This document shows, in pieces, positions 43,291-53,103 of a stretch of DNA of 64,000 bases. The notes below the pieces were generated by a model. That model was given only the letters and a program-made list of their open reading frames with translations. It made no database searches and was not told the origin of the DNA. The stretch is from NCBI GenBank assembly GCA_021821195.1, contig JAKACT010000003.1, positions 1 through 64,000 on the forward strand. The letters are read 5' to 3'. The DNA comes from Pseudomonadota bacterium (GTDB taxonomy: Bacteria; Pseudomonadota; Gammaproteobacteria; Xanthomonadales; Xanthomonadaceae). The position numbers and the translations under genes are program-made. Position 1 is the first letter of the stretch; every line of letters starts with the position of its first letter.

Positions 43291-45377
43291 GCGCCGCCCC
43301 CGACAACCGCGCGCAGGGCGCCGGCTCGCTGTCCTCGCTGCTGCAGTCGATGCGCAGCGGCGCGGCCGCGCCGGTAGTGGTGCTGGCGATGCTGTCGATG
43401 GTGGTGGTACCGCTGCCGCCGTTCCTGCTCGACCTCCTGTTCACCGTCAACATCGCGATGTCGCTGATGGTGCTGCTGGCGGTGGTGTACGTGAAGCGCC
43501 CGCTGGAGTTCTCGGTGTTCCCCAGCGTGCTGCTGATGGTCACCCTGCTGCGGCTGTCGCTGAACGTGGCCTCCACCCGCGTGGTGTTGCTGCACGGCCA
43601 CCAGGGCGGCGCCGCGGCCGGCCATGTCATCGAATCGTTCGGCAACTTCGTGGTCGGCGGCAGCTACGCGGTCGGCATCGTGGTGTTCGCCATCCTCACC
43701 ATCGTCAACTTCGTGGTGGTGACCAAGGGCTCCGGGCGCATCTCGGAAGTGTCGGCGCGCTTCATCCTCGACGCCCTGCCCGGCAAGCAGATGGCGATCG
43801 ACGCCGACCTCAACGCCGGCCTGCTGACCCGCGAGGAAGCCAAGCTGCGCCGCGAGGAAGTGCGCAACGAAGCCGATTTCTACGGCTCGATGGACGGCGC
43901 CAGCAAGTTCGTCCGCGGCGATGCCATCGCCGGGCTGCTGATCCTGTTCATCAACCTGATCGGCGGCGTGCTGATCGGCATCCTGCAGCACGACATGGCC
44001 TTCGGCGATGCCATGCAGACCTACACCCTGCTGGCGATCGGCGACGGCCTGGTGGCGCAGCTGCCGGCGCTGCTGGTGTCCACCGCGGTGGCGATGCTGG
44101 TCACCCGCGCCACCCGCGAACAGGAAATGGGCGCGGCGGTCGGCGCGCAGGTGTTCGGCCAGCGCCGCGCGCTGGTGGTGGCGGCGGCACTGATGGGCCT
44201 GATCGGCATCGTGCCGGGCATGCCCAACCTGCCGTTCCTGCTGTTCGCCGGCATCCTCGGCTATGCCGCCTGGCGGCTGAAGAAACACGAGGACGCCGAG
44301 GCGGCGCCCGCCGCGCAGGACGCCGTCATGCCGGGCTCCAGCGCGGTGGCGGAACTGAGCTGGGACGAAGTGGCGCCGGTGGAGCCGCTGGGCCTGGAAG
44401 TGGGCTACAAGCTGATCGCGCTGGTCGACAAGGCGCAGGGTGGCGAACTGCTGACCCGGTTGAAAGGCGTGCGCCGCAAGCTGACCCAGGACCTGGGCTT
44501 CCTGATCCCGGCCGTGCACGTGCGCGACAACCTCGAACTGGCCGCGGGCCAGTACCGCGTCCTCGTCCACGGCGTGCCGGTGGCGGGCGGCGACCTGCAC
44601 CCCGACCGCATGCTGGCGCTGGATCCGGGCCGGGTGTTCGGCCCGCTGGAAGGCATCCCCGGCAAGGACCCGGCGTTCGGGCTGGACGCCACCTGGATCC
44701 TGCCCAGCCAGCGCGCCCACGCCGAATCGCTGGGCTACACCGTGGTCGACGCCGGCACCGTGGTCGCCACCCACCTGTCCCACCTGGTGCGCGAGCGCGC
44801 CGCCGAGCTACTCGGCCACGACGAGGTGCAACAGCTGCTGGCCAGCGTCGGCAAGGCGTCGCCCAAGCTCGTCGAAGACCTGACGCCGAAGCTGCTGCCG
44901 CTGTCGGTGATCGTGCGGGTACTGCAGTCGCTGCTGACCGAGAAGGTGCCGCTGCGGCAGATGCGCCGGATCGTGGAGGCGCTGCTGGAGCATGGCATCC
45001 ATACGCAGGATCCGTCGGTGCTGACCGCCGCCGTGCGCACCGCGCTGGGCCCGTTCATCGTGCAGGAGCTCAACGGGATGGCGCCGGAGCTGCCGGTATT
45101 CACCCTGGCCCCGCAATTGGAACGCATATTGCAGGACTCGGTCAGCGGCCAGGGCGCCGCGTTGGAACCCGGACTCGCCGAGCGTCTGCACCAGAACCTC
45201 AGCGAGTGCGTGGCCCGGCAGGAACAGCGCGGCGAACCCGCGATCCTGCTGGTCCCGGGTGGGATCCGCGCGGCGATCTCGCGGCTGGTACGCCACAGCG
45301 TGCCGCAGCTTTCGGTGCTGGCTTACGGCGAAGTCCCCGAAGACAAGCGGCTGCGGTTGCTGGGGGCGGTTGGCTGA
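43287..45377 (+). CDS. flhA: FlhA, export gate protein
   Basis: 696 residues, normal length. Eight-helix membrane half with the FHIPEP region LDLLFTVNIAMSLMVLLAVV then RPLEFSVFPSVLLMVTLLRL, and GDAIAGLLILFINLIGGVLI. Large cytoplasmic C-terminal half (from ~330) binds chaperone-substrate pairs. It forms the nonameric ring below the gate. Confidence 0.95.
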   Translation: MSAAPDNRAQGAGSLSSLLQSMRSGAAAPVVVLAMLSMVVVPLPPFLLDLLFTVNIAMSLMVLLAVVYVKRPLEFSVFPSVLLMVTLLRLSLNVASTRVVLLHGHQGGAAAGHVIESFGNFVVGGSYAVGIVVFAILTIVNFVVVTKGSGRISEVSARFILDALPGKQMAIDADLNAGLLTREEAKLRREEVRNEADFYGSMDGASKFVRGDAIAGLLILFINLIGGVLIGILQHDMAFGDAMQTYTLLAIGDGLVAQLPALLVSTAVAMLVTRATREQEMGAAVGAQVFGQRRALVVAAALMGLIGIVPGMPNLPFLLFAGILGYAAWRLKKHEDAEAAPAAQDAVMPGSSAVAELSWDEVAPVEPLGLEVGYKLIALVDKAQGGELLTRLKGVRRKLTQDLGFLIPAVHVRDNLELAAGQYRVLVHGVPVAGGDLHPDRMLALDPGRVFGPLEGIPGKDPAFGLDATWILPSQRAHAESLGYTVVDAGTVVATHLSHLVRERAAELLGHDEVQQLLASVGKASPKLVEDLTPKLLPLSVIVRVLQSLLTEKVPLRQMRRIVEALLEHGIHTQDPSVLTAAVRTALGPFIVQELNGMAPELPVFTLAPQLERILQDSVSGQGAALEPGLAERLHQNLSECVARQEQRGEPAILLVPGGIRAAISRLVRHSVPQLSVLAYGEVPEDKRLRLLGAVG

Positions 45378-45415
45378 AGTTGGCACCCCGACAGACTGGA
45401 TAGCGGATCAACACC

Positions 45416-46960
45416 ATGAGAATCAAACGCTTCACCGCCCCCGACATGCGCACCGCGCTGCGCATGGTGCGCGACGAACAGGGCCCCGATGCGGTGATCC
45501 TGTCCAGCCGCCAGGCCGCCGAGGGCGGCGTGGAAGTGGTGGCCGCCACCGATTACGACGAAGCGCTGGTGCAACAAACCCTGCGCACGATGAATGTGCC
45601 CGCGCCCGCCGCCGAAGCCCCGGCCCGCACCCCGGCGGCCAGCCGCAGCGAACGCGCGGTGTTCCGGATCGACGGCGAGGAAGTGCCCCCGCTGGAAAAA
45701 CCCGCGCTGCCGGAACGCCAGGCCAGCCGGTTGGAACAGATGATGGCCGCGTTCAAGCCCGCGCGCGCGCCGGCTCCAGCTGCTGCCCCGCCTGCACCGC
45801 AGCCCGAACCGACCCGCGCCGCCACGCCCCCGCGCATCGACCTGCGCATCGATGACGACGAAACGCTCCAGCCGGGCGATTTCGCCCAGGCCCTGCGTCG
45901 CGCCGCTACCCCGCCGCCGGCCGAGGCGCAGCCTGCGCCGGTGTCGAGCCTGCCGATGCAGGCGCCAGTGCCTGCCCCGGCACCCGCCGCGACCGTCGTG
46001 CCGGCAGCGGCGAAGCTGGATGAATCCCCGGCCCTGCGGGTGGTCGAAACCGACCCGGCCGTGTCCGCGCTGCGCGCCGAATTGGCGGCGATGCGCAAGG
46101 TGATCGAACGCGAGATGGGCCAGTTCGCCAGCGAGCGCCTGCGCGGCTCGCCCGCACGCGCCGCCGCGCTCGACGCACTGGCCGCGTTCGGCTGCGACGA
46201 CGCGCTGTCGCAGCGGATCGCCCAGCGCCTGGACCCGACCCTGCAGACCGAAGCCATCCTCGCCCCGCTGCGCGAAGCGCTGGCCGCGGCGCTGCCGGTG
46301 GCCAACGATGAACTGCTGGAGCGCGGCGGCATCGTCGCCCTGCTCGGCCCCACCGGCGCCGGCAAGACCACCACGATCGCCAAATTGGCCGCCCGCTATG
46401 CCGCCCGCCACGGCGCCCGCGACGTGGCGCTGGTCAGCGCCGACAACGAACGTGCCGGCGCCCGCGAACAGCTGCACGTGCTGGGCCGCCGGCTGGGCGT
46501 GACCGTCTGCGATGCCGACGGTCCGGAAGCCCTCACCCGCGCGCTGGAGCAGCTGGCCGATTACCCGCTGGTGCTGATCGATACCGCTGGCCATGGCCTG
46601 CGCGACCGCGCCCTGCTGCGGCAGATCCTGTGGATGCGCGCCGCCAGCAACGTGCGCTGCCTGCTGGTGCTGCCGGCGAACGCGCACCCGGCCGACCTCG
46701 GCGAACTGCTGCGCCGCTACCGCCCGGCGGCGCCGGAAGCGGTGATCCTGACCAAGCTGGACGAAAGCATCCGCCCGGGCGCCGCACTCTCGGTGCTGGT
46801 GCAGCATAATCTGCCAATGGCCTACACCACCTCCGGCCAACGGGTACCCGAGGACATTGAACTGGCCGACGCCGGGCAACTGGCCAGCGCACTGGATTTC
46901 CCGCGTCGCGACAGCGCCGCCAGCCCCCACCACGACGAAGGCCGCCATGCATCCGCTTGA
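45416..46960 (+). CDS. flhF: FlhF, SRP-type GTPase for polar flagellum placement
   Basis: 514 residues. N-terminal domain MRIKRFTAPDMRTALRMVRD, a long Ala/Pro-rich linker, N domain, then G domain with Walker A GPTGAGKTTTIAKLAARYA at about 309-327 and LTKLDES near the C terminus. It recruits the first flagellar parts to the pole. It overlaps flhG by 14 bp. Together with FlhG it implies a polar, number-controlled flagellum. Confidence 0.93.
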   Translation: MRIKRFTAPDMRTALRMVRDEQGPDAVILSSRQAAEGGVEVVAATDYDEALVQQTLRTMNVPAPAAEAPARTPAASRSERAVFRIDGEEVPPLEKPALPERQASRLEQMMAAFKPARAPAPAAAPPAPQPEPTRAATPPRIDLRIDDDETLQPGDFAQALRRAATPPPAEAQPAPVSSLPMQAPVPAPAPAATVVPAAAKLDESPALRVVETDPAVSALRAELAAMRKVIEREMGQFASERLRGSPARAAALDALAAFGCDDALSQRIAQRLDPTLQTEAILAPLREALAAALPVANDELLERGGIVALLGPTGAGKTTTIAKLAARYAARHGARDVALVSADNERAGAREQLHVLGRRLGVTVCDADGPEALTRALEQLADYPLVLIDTAGHGLRDRALLRQILWMRAASNVRCLLVLPANAHPADLGELLRRYRPAAPEAVILTKLDESIRPGAALSVLVQHNLPMAYTTSGQRVPEDIELADAGQLASALDFPRRDSAASPHHDEGRHASA

Positions 46961-47804
46961 GTCCCATCGCCCCGCGAACGCCAATGCCGCGCCCCGCGTG
47001 ATCGCCGTCACCGGCGGCAAGGGCGGCGTCGGCAAGACCACCACCTCGATCAACCTCGCCATGGCCCTGGTCAACGCCGGCCAGCGCACCATGCTGCTGG
47101 ATACCGACTTGGGCCTGGCCAACGTCGACGTGATGCTGGGCCTGTCCCCGCGCTTCACCCTGGCCGACGTGTTCGCCGGCCGCTGCGAACTGCGCGACAC
47201 CGTCATCGAGGGTCCGCGCGGGCTGCTGGTGGTGCCGGCCGCTTCCGGCAAGCGCCACATGACCGAACTGCTGCCGCAGCAGCACGTCGGCCTGGTCAAC
47301 GCGTTCTCGCATCTCGACATCCCGCTGGACGTGATGATCGTGGACACCCCTGCCGGCATCAGCGACGGCGTGCTGACCTTCTGCCAGGCCGCGCAGGACG
47401 TGATCCTCGTGGTGTGCGACGAACCCGCCTCGGTGACCGACGCCTATGCCCTCATCAAGGTGCTCAGCCGCGACCGCGGCGTGAGCCGCATCCAGGTGCT
47501 GGCCAACCAGGTGCCCAACGTCAACGAAGGGCGCGCGGTGTTCGACAAGCTGGAGCGGGTGACCTCGCGCTTCCTCGACGTCACCCTGTCCTACCTCGGC
47601 GCGATCCCCCGCGACGAATGGCTGCGGCTGGCGGTGCAGCGGCAGGAATCGGTGGTCGACGCCTTCCCCACCGCGCCGGCATCGCTGGCGTTCCGCGATA
47701 TCGTCCGCAAGATCGGCCAGTGGCAGGCGCCGCAGGGCCCGCGCGGCCACGTCGAATTCTTCACCGAGCGCCTGGTCGCCGCCCAAGGGAGCGCATGTGC
47801 ATGA
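46947..47804 (+). CDS. flhG: FlhG (FleN/YlxH), MinD-like flagellar number regulator
   Basis: 285 residues. Deviant Walker A GGKGGVGKTTTSINLAMAL at ~24-42, LLDTDLGLANVDVMLGL, VDTPAGISDG. Restrains flagellar number by acting on FlhF and, in relatives, on FleQ. ATG 46947 starts inside flhF. Its stop overlaps the fliA start. Confidence 0.93.
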   Translation: MHPLESHRPANANAAPRVIAVTGGKGGVGKTTTSINLAMALVNAGQRTMLLDTDLGLANVDVMLGLSPRFTLADVFAGRCELRDTVIEGPRGLLVVPAASGKRHMTELLPQQHVGLVNAFSHLDIPLDVMIVDTPAGISDGVLTFCQAAQDVILVVCDEPASVTDAYALIKVLSRDRGVSRIQVLANQVPNVNEGRAVFDKLERVTSRFLDVTLSYLGAIPRDEWLRLAVQRQESVVDAFPTAPASLAFRDIVRKIGQWQAPQGPRGHVEFFTERLVAAQGSACA

Positions 47805-48553
47805 TGAATACCGGGGCCGCACAGTATCGCGCCCAACAGACCGGTGACGCCGCCGCCATCGTGGCGCGCCACGCCGAACTGGTGCGGCGGATCGCCCACC
47901 ACCTGGCGGCGCGGCTGCCCTCCAGCGTCGACATCGACGACCTGATCCAAGCCGGCATGATCGGCCTCATCGAAGCAGCGCGGAACTTCCAGTCCGACCA
48001 GGGCGCCACCTTCGAAACCTATGCCTCCATCCGCATCCGCGGCTCGATGATCGACGCGATCCGCGCCGGCGACTGGGTGCCGCGCTCGGTCCACCGCCGC
48101 TACCGCGACGTGGTCGCCGCCACCCGCAACGTGGAGCAGCGCGAAGGCCGCGCCGCGACCTCGCAGGAAATCGCCGGCGCGCTGGGCATGAGCGTCGACG
48201 ACTACCACCACGTGTTGCAGGACGCCGCCCGTGGCCAGCTGCTGAGCCTGGACGAATACGCCGAGGAACACGACGGCGAGCCGCGGCTGGAACAGCAGGA
48301 CAACATCACCCCCGCCCGCCGCTTCGAGCAGGGCGCGTTCCGCAGCGCGCTGGGCGATGCCATCGAGAACCTGCCCGAGCGCGAGCAGCTGGTGCTGTCG
48401 CTGTACTACGAGCAGGAAATGAACCTGCGCGAGATCGGCGCGGTCCTCAACGTCAGCGAGTCGCGGGTCTGCCAGATCCACGGCCAGGCCATGCTGCGGC
48501 TGCGCTCGCGGCTGACCGACTGGCGCAGCGAGATCGACGCCGAAATGGCCTGA
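47801..48553 (+). CDS. fliA: FliA, sigma-28 (flagellar sigma factor)
   Basis: 250 residues. Region 2 has [40 protein letters not shown] and DWVPRSVHR; region 4 has [21 protein letters not shown] and [17 protein letters not shown]. It reads the class III promoters listed here. ATG 47801 overlaps the flhG stop; ATG 47795 is also possible, with AAGGGAG close upstream. Last gene of the fliL operon. Confidence 0.94.
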   Translation: MMNTGAAQYRAQQTGDAAAIVARHAELVRRIAHHLAARLPSSVDIDDLIQAGMIGLIEAARNFQSDQGATFETYASIRIRGSMIDAIRAGDWVPRSVHRRYRDVVAATRNVEQREGRAATSQEIAGALGMSVDDYHHVLQDAARGQLLSLDEYAEEHDGEPRLEQQDNITPARRFEQGAFRSALGDAIENLPEREQLVLSLYYEQEMNLREIGAVLNVSESRVCQIHGQAMLRLRSRLTDWRSEIDAEMA

Positions 48554-48562
48554 GCGGTGCGC

Positions 48563-48580
48563 CCGGGGCTGCATCCCCGG
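48563..48580 (+). terminator. Hairpin after fliA
   Basis: CCGGGG, loop CTGCAT, CCCCGG, 10 bp after the fliA stop and before the cheY promoter. A short GC-rich stem without a T-run, probably a weak terminator or a REP fragment. Confidence 0.5.
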
Positions 48581-48596
48581 CGCGGATACGGCACCA

Positions 48597-48623
48597 TCAA
48601 GTTTCCCGGTCGCCGACCGTTAC
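48597..48623 (+). promoter_or_regulatory. Sigma-28 promoter of cheYZA
   Basis: TCAAGTTT-N11-ACCGTTAC, the same -35 and spacing as at the other sites; the -10 begins A instead of G. Ends 27 bp before cheY. Confidence 0.72.
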
Positions 48624-48650
48624 CGTTACCGAATATCCACAGGATCCACT

Positions 48651-49043
48651 ATGGACAAGGGCATCCGCATCCTCATCGTTGACGATTTCTCGACCATGCG
48701 CCGCATCGTCAAGAACCTGCTCAACGACCTGGGTTTCACCAACACCGCGGAAGCCGACGACGGCACCACCGCGCTGGTCGAGCTGCAGAAAGCGAAGTTC
48801 GACCTCGTCGTCACCGACTGGAACATGCCCGGGATGCCCGGCATCGACCTGCTGAAGGCGATCCGCGCCGACGAATCGCTGGCCAAGATCCCGGTGCTGA
48901 TGGTCACCGCCGAGGCCAAGCGCGAGCAGATCATCGAAGCTGCGCAGGCCGGCGTGAACGGCTACATCATCAAGCCGTTCACCGCCGCCACGCTGGAAGA
49001 CAAGCTGGTCAAGATCTTCGAACGGATGGAGAAGGCCGCATGA
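48651..49043 (+). CDS. cheY: CheY, chemotaxis response regulator
   Basis: 130 residues. Single receiver: [33 protein letters not shown] with phospho-acceptor Asp56, MVTAEAK and IIKPFT. Classic polar-flagellum CheY that binds FliM. It overlaps cheZ by ATGA. Confidence 0.94.
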   Translation: MDKGIRILIVDDFSTMRRIVKNLLNDLGFTNTAEADDGTTALVELQKAKFDLVVTDWNMPGMPGIDLLKAIRADESLAKIPVLMVTAEAKREQIIEAAQAGVNGYIIKPFTAATLEDKLVKIFERMEKAA

Positions 49044-49657
49044 GCCTGCCGCTGCGACCGCCGTCCGTCCCCGCAGGCGATGCCCAGGTCATCGAGCGCC
49101 TGCACGCCGCCATGGCGGCGCTGGAACAGGGCGATGCCTCGGCCTGGAAACACCACCTGGACTCGCTGCTGGAATGGCGCCGGCAGCCGGTGGTGGAAAG
49201 CCTGGTCAAGCTGGCCCGCGAACTGGACGACCTGGAACGCGCGATCGACGTGCGCATTCCGGCCGCGGCCAAGGCCTCGGCCGGCGGCCTGCCGGATGCG
49301 TGCAGCCGACTGGAGCACGTGGTCAAGATGACCGAGGAAGCCAGCATGCGCACCCTCGACCTGGCCGACGAATGCCGGACGCTGCTCGGCACCATCGGCC
49401 CGGAGCACGAGGCCACCGTCGACGCGATCCGCGCGCGGCTGTCATCGATGGTCGAGGCGCAGAGCTTCCAGGACCTCACCGGCCAGATCATCCAGCGGGT
49501 GATCCAGCTGATCCGCTCGCTGCAGTCCGGCCTGGGCGACATCCAGGCGCTGCATGGCGAGGACAGCAGGGGCAACGGCCCGGCGGTGTCCGGCGTGGAT
49601 CCGCCGGCGGCCACCCAGGACGAAGCCAACGACCTGCTGGCCGACCTCGGGATCTGA
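49040..49657 (+). CDS. cheZ: CheZ, CheY-P phosphatase
   Basis: 205 residues, long helices forming the CheZ four-helix bundle. The catalytic segment [14 protein letters not shown] contains the DxxxQ motif (Gln attacks CheY-P). The C-terminal tail [11 protein letters not shown] is the CheY-binding end. Confidence 0.92.
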   Translation: MSLPLRPPSVPAGDAQVIERLHAAMAALEQGDASAWKHHLDSLLEWRRQPVVESLVKLARELDDLERAIDVRIPAAAKASAGGLPDACSRLEHVVKMTEEASMRTLDLADECRTLLGTIGPEHEATVDAIRARLSSMVEAQSFQDLTGQIIQRVIQLIRSLQSGLGDIQALHGEDSRGNGPAVSGVDPPAATQDEANDLLADLGI

Positions 49658-49659
49658 CC

Positions 49660-51429
49660 ATGTCGGCGGACGGCTACGACGCCCGCGCGGACTTCCTGGT
49701 CGAAGCGCGCGAAATCCTCGATCGCCTCGGCGAACAGGTCGTGGCGCTGGAGCAGGAGCCCGGCGACCGCGCCACGCTCGACGCCGTGTTCCGTGGCTTC
49801 CACACCATCAAGGGCGGCGCCGGCTTCCTCGACCTGCCGCCGATGGTGCACCTGTGCCACGCCTTCGAGGACCGCATCGACGCCGCCCGCAGCGGCAGCT
49901 GCGGACTCGATGCCGCCGCTTTCGATGGCGCCCAGCGCGCGGTCGACATCCTGCTGGACATGCTCGACGCGCTGAGTCGCGGCGAGGATCTGGACGAAGT
50001 CGATCCGGCCCTGCTGCGGCAGGTGCGCGGCGCCGATGCGCCGGCCGCGCCGGCGGCGGAGCCGGCGTTCGAGATGCCGGACAACCTCGACGACCTCGAC
50101 TTCGACGCCCTGCTGGACAGCCTGCACGGCGAAGGCGCCATCCCCGGCGCCGCGCCGCCTCCGCCTCCGCCGAAACCAACGCCGGCGCCCAAACCCGCGG
50201 CGGCCAAGCCGGCGGCTGCGGAAAAGCCCGCACTTGCACCCGCCGAGGCCGAACACACCGTCCGCGTCGACGTGCGCCGGCTGGACGCACTGGTCAACCT
50301 GGTCGGCGAACTGGTGCTGGCGCGCAACCGGCTGAAGACGCTGCGGCCGGATCTGCACGACGAAAATCTCGACCGCGCGGTGACCGCGCTCGACACCGTG
50401 ACCGCGCGCCTGCAGGGTGCGGTGATGTCGGCGCGCATGCAGCCGGTCAGCCGGGTGTTCACCCGTTTCCCCAAACTCGCACGCGACGTCGCCCGCCAGC
50501 TCGACAAGCAGGTCGAACTGGTGGTCGAAGGCGGCGACACCGAACTCGACCGCAACCTGGTCGAAGCGCTGGCCGACCCGCTGGTGCACCTGGTCCGCAA
50601 CGCCATCGACCACGGCATCGAAATGCCCGCGGTGCGCCACGCGGTCGGCAAGCCGGAACAGGGCCGGGTCCGGCTGGCCGCGCAGCAGGAAGGCGACCAC
50701 GTCGCGATCGAAGTCAGCGACGACGGCGGCGGCATCGACGCCGAGGCAATCCGTCGCAGCGCCATCCGCAAGGGCCTGATCGACAACGAAACCGCCGGCC
50801 GGCTGTCGGAGGACGAATGCCTGTCGCTGCTGTTCCTGCCGGGTTTCTCCACCCGCACCGAGGTCTCGGACCTGTCCGGGCGCGGGGTCGGCATGGACGT
50901 GGTGCAGTCCAAGATCCGCGAGCTGTCCGGGCAGGTGCAGATCCAGTCGGAACTGGGCCGCGGCTCGCGCTTCATCATCCGCGTGCCGTTGACCCTGGCC
51001 ATCCTGCCCACCCTGCTGGTGGAGCTGGACGACGACGTCTACGCACTGCCGCTGGTGCGGGTGGTCGAAGTGGTCACCCACGACGATAGCCAGGTGATGT
51101 GGATGGACGGGCAGAAGATCCTCGACCTGCGCGAACGCCCGCTGCCGGTGCTGTCGCTGCGCGAGTGGCTGGGCAAGGGCAAGGGCGTGGCCGATGCCAC
51201 CCGCGGGGTGGTGCTGCAGGCCGGCGAGCAGCGCTTCTGCATGCTGGTCGACCGCGTGCTGGGCCGCGAGGAAGTGGTCATCAAGGCGCTGCCGCGTAGC
51301 CTGCGCGGCCTGCCCGGTTACGCCGGCGCCAGCCTGGTTGGCGACGGCCGCATGGCGCTGATCCTGGACGTGGACGCACTGCTCGAATCCGCGCAGCGCA
51401 GCTCAAGCGCCAGCGCGCGCGGCCGTTAG
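49660..51429 (+). CDS. cheA: CheA, chemotaxis histidine kinase (main)
   Basis: 589 residues. Hpt domain with His48 (FRGFHTIKGGAGF); a linker with one acidic segment (DNLDDLDFDALLDSL) and a Pro/Lys-rich part where the P2 domain of larger CheAs is reduced; dimerisation (RLDALVNLVGELVLARNRL); ATPase (LVHLVRNAIDHGIE, DDGGGID, GRGVGMDVV); CheW-like P5 at the end. It phosphorylates CheY. Its last codons contain a sigma-28 promoter for motC. Confidence 0.94.
   Translation: MSADGYDARADFLVEAREILDRLGEQVVALEQEPGDRATLDAVFRGFHTIKGGAGFLDLPPMVHLCHAFEDRIDAARSGSCGLDAAAFDGAQRAVDILLDMLDALSRGEDLDEVDPALLRQVRGADAPAAPAAEPAFEMPDNLDDLDFDALLDSLHGEGAIPGAAPPPPPPKPTPAPKPAAAKPAAAEKPALAPAEAEHTVRVDVRRLDALVNLVGELVLARNRLKTLRPDLHDENLDRAVTALDTVTARLQGAVMSARMQPVSRVFTRFPKLARDVARQLDKQVELVVEGGDTELDRNLVEALADPLVHLVRNAIDHGIEMPAVRHAVGKPEQGRVRLAAQQEGDHVAIEVSDDGGGIDAEAIRRSAIRKGLIDNETAGRLSEDECLSLLFLPGFSTRTEVSDLSGRGVGMDVVQSKIRELSGQVQIQSELGRGSRFIIRVPLTLAILPTLLVELDDDVYALPLVRVVEVVTHDDSQVMWMDGQKILDLRERPLPVLSLREWLGKGKGVADATRGVVLQAGEQRFCMLVDRVLGREEVVIKALPRSLRGLPGYAGASLVGDGRMALILDVDALLESAQRSSSASARGR
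51403..51429 (+). promoter_or_regulatory. Sigma-28 promoter within the 3' end of cheA, for motC
   Basis: TCAAG-N14-GCCGTTAG. Both boxes match the class III pattern of the window and the -10 contains the cheA stop codon. It ends 9 bp before the motC ATG. Chance occurrence of both boxes at the right spacing here is unlikely. Confidence 0.65.
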
Positions 51430-51438
51430 CGTGGACAT

Positions 51439-52179
51439 ATGGATATCCTCAGTGTCATCGGCGCGATCCTCGCACTGGTCGCCCTTGTAGGCGGCAGCAT
51501 CCTCAAGGGCGCAGGCCTGTCCGGCCTATGGTCGCCGGCCGCCTTCACCATCGTCATCCTCGGCACCATCGCCGCGATCCTGCTGCAAACCCCCATGCAC
51601 ACCTTCCGGCGCGCGCTGGGGATCGTCAGCTGGGTGTTCTTCCCGCCGCCGCAGGACCATGCCGGCCTGATCACGCGGATGGTGGAATGGAGCACCATCT
51701 CCCGCAAGCAGGGCCTGCTGGCGCTGGAGCCGGTGCTGGACCAGCTGGACGATCCGTTCCTGCGCAAGGGCCTGCAGATGGTGGTGGACGGCGTCGAGCC
51801 GGAAACCATGCGGCAGATGCTGGAGATCGAGGCGCAGGCGCAGCAGCACCGCGACACCGCCGCCGCCAAGGTGTTCGAGGGCATGGGCATCTATTCGCCC
51901 ACCATGGGCATCATCGGCGCGGTGCTGGGCCTGATGGCGGTGATGAAGAGCCTCACCGATCCCAGCAAGCTGGGCCACGGCATCGCCGCGGCGTTCACCG
52001 CCACCATCTACGGCATCGGCGCGGCCAACCTGATGTTCCTGCCGATGTGCTCCAAGCTCAAGGGCGTGATCCATCGCCAGCAGGTCGAGCGCGAGATGCT
52101 GATCGAAGGCCTGATCGCGATCGCCGAGGGCGAGAACCCGCGCAACATCGAAGCCCGCCTCAACGGCTTCCTGCACTAA
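51439..52179 (+). CDS. motC: MotC, stator ion-channel subunit (MotA family)
   Basis: 246 residues with four membrane helices (MDILSVIGAILALVALVGGS, WSPAAFTIVILGTIAAILLQ, then near the end IIGAVLGLMAVMKSL and a last helix IGAANLMFLPM). The cytoplasmic loop contains charged residues that would face FliG. With MotD it forms a stator that turns ion flow into torque. A weak GGA precedes the ATG. Confidence 0.9.
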   Translation: MDILSVIGAILALVALVGGSILKGAGLSGLWSPAAFTIVILGTIAAILLQTPMHTFRRALGIVSWVFFPPPQDHAGLITRMVEWSTISRKQGLLALEPVLDQLDDPFLRKGLQMVVDGVEPETMRQMLEIEAQAQQHRDTAAAKVFEGMGIYSPTMGIIGAVLGLMAVMKSLTDPSKLGHGIAAAFTATIYGIGAANLMFLPMCSKLKGVIHRQQVEREMLIEGLIAIAEGENPRNIEARLNGFLH

Positions 52180-52191
52180 GGGGCCGCAGCC

Positions 52192-53103
52192 ATGGCCCGC
52201 CGCCCCCGCCACCAGCACGAAGAACACCTCAACCACGAAGCCTGGGCGATCCCGTATGCCGACCTGCTCACCCTGCTACTGGCGTTCTTCGTGGTGATGT
52301 ACGCGATCTCCTCGCTCAACGAGGGCAAGTACCGGGTCGTGGCCGACTCCCTCTCCGCCGCGTTCGGTGGCCCACCGCGTTCGATCAAGCCGGTCCAGGC
52401 CGGCCAGGTGCAGCTGCGCGGCGGCGACTTCGACCATCCTTCGTTGATCGACACCGGCGCGCGCCGCGGCCCGGCCCAGCCCAGCCGGGTCGAAGTGCCG
52501 ATGCCGGTCAGCCGGCGCGAACAGCAGAGCCAGACAGCCACCGCTGCCAGCGCGCAGGCCAGTCAGGCCCAGCTGCATGCGCTCGGCGACGAGATCGAAA
52601 AAGCCCTGTCCGGCCTCGTCAGCAGCGGACTGGTGCGGGTGCGTCGCGGCGAGAATTTCCTCGCGGTGGAAATCCAGAGCGACCTGCTGTTCGCCAGTGG
52701 CGTTTCCACCCCCAGCGCGACCGCGCTGGGCACCATCCGCCAGCTTGCCGGCGTGCTGCGCAAGGCGCCGAACGCGGTGCGGGTGGAGGGCTATACCGAC
52801 AACCAGCCGATCCGCACCGCGCAGTTCCGCTCCAACTGGGACCTGTCGGCGGAGCGCGCCACCAACGTGGTCTACGAACTGATCGATTCCGGCATTTCAC
52901 CGGAACGACTGGCGTCGATGGGCTATGGCGAATACCAGCCGATCGCCGACAATGCCAGCGCCGCCGGGCGCAGTGCCAACCGGCGGGTGGAACTGGTGAT
53001 CCTTGCCAGTTCCCGCGGGGTCGATAGCGTGATGGAAGGCTTGGACATGCGCGGCGCGGCCCAGCCGGCCGGCGCCGCGGCCGCAACCGGGAGCAAGCAG
53101 TGA
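52192..53103 (+). CDS. motD: MotD, stator peptidoglycan-anchored subunit (MotB family)
   Basis: 303 residues. Cytoplasmic charged start, a helix with the proton/sodium-binding Asp (AWAIPYADLLTLLLAFFVVM), a periplasmic linker, and an OmpA-type peptidoglycan-binding domain (VRVEGYTDNQPI, WDLSAERATNVVYELI, GYGEYQPIADN, NRRVEL). Pairs with MotC. motAB is not in the window. Confidence 0.93.
   Translation: MARRPRHQHEEHLNHEAWAIPYADLLTLLLAFFVVMYAISSLNEGKYRVVADSLSAAFGGPPRSIKPVQAGQVQLRGGDFDHPSLIDTGARRGPAQPSRVEVPMPVSRREQQSQTATAASAQASQAQLHALGDEIEKALSGLVSSGLVRVRRGENFLAVEIQSDLLFASGVSTPSATALGTIRQLAGVLRKAPNAVRVEGYTDNQPIRTAQFRSNWDLSAERATNVVYELIDSGISPERLASMGYGEYQPIADNASAAGRSANRRVELVILASSRGVDSVMEGLDMRGAAQPAGAAAATGSKQ

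Noticed and set aside
48563-48580. Riboswitch or regulatory RNA between fliA and cheY
   Set aside because: Only a short hairpin and a sigma-28 promoter fit; no known riboswitch motif was seen.
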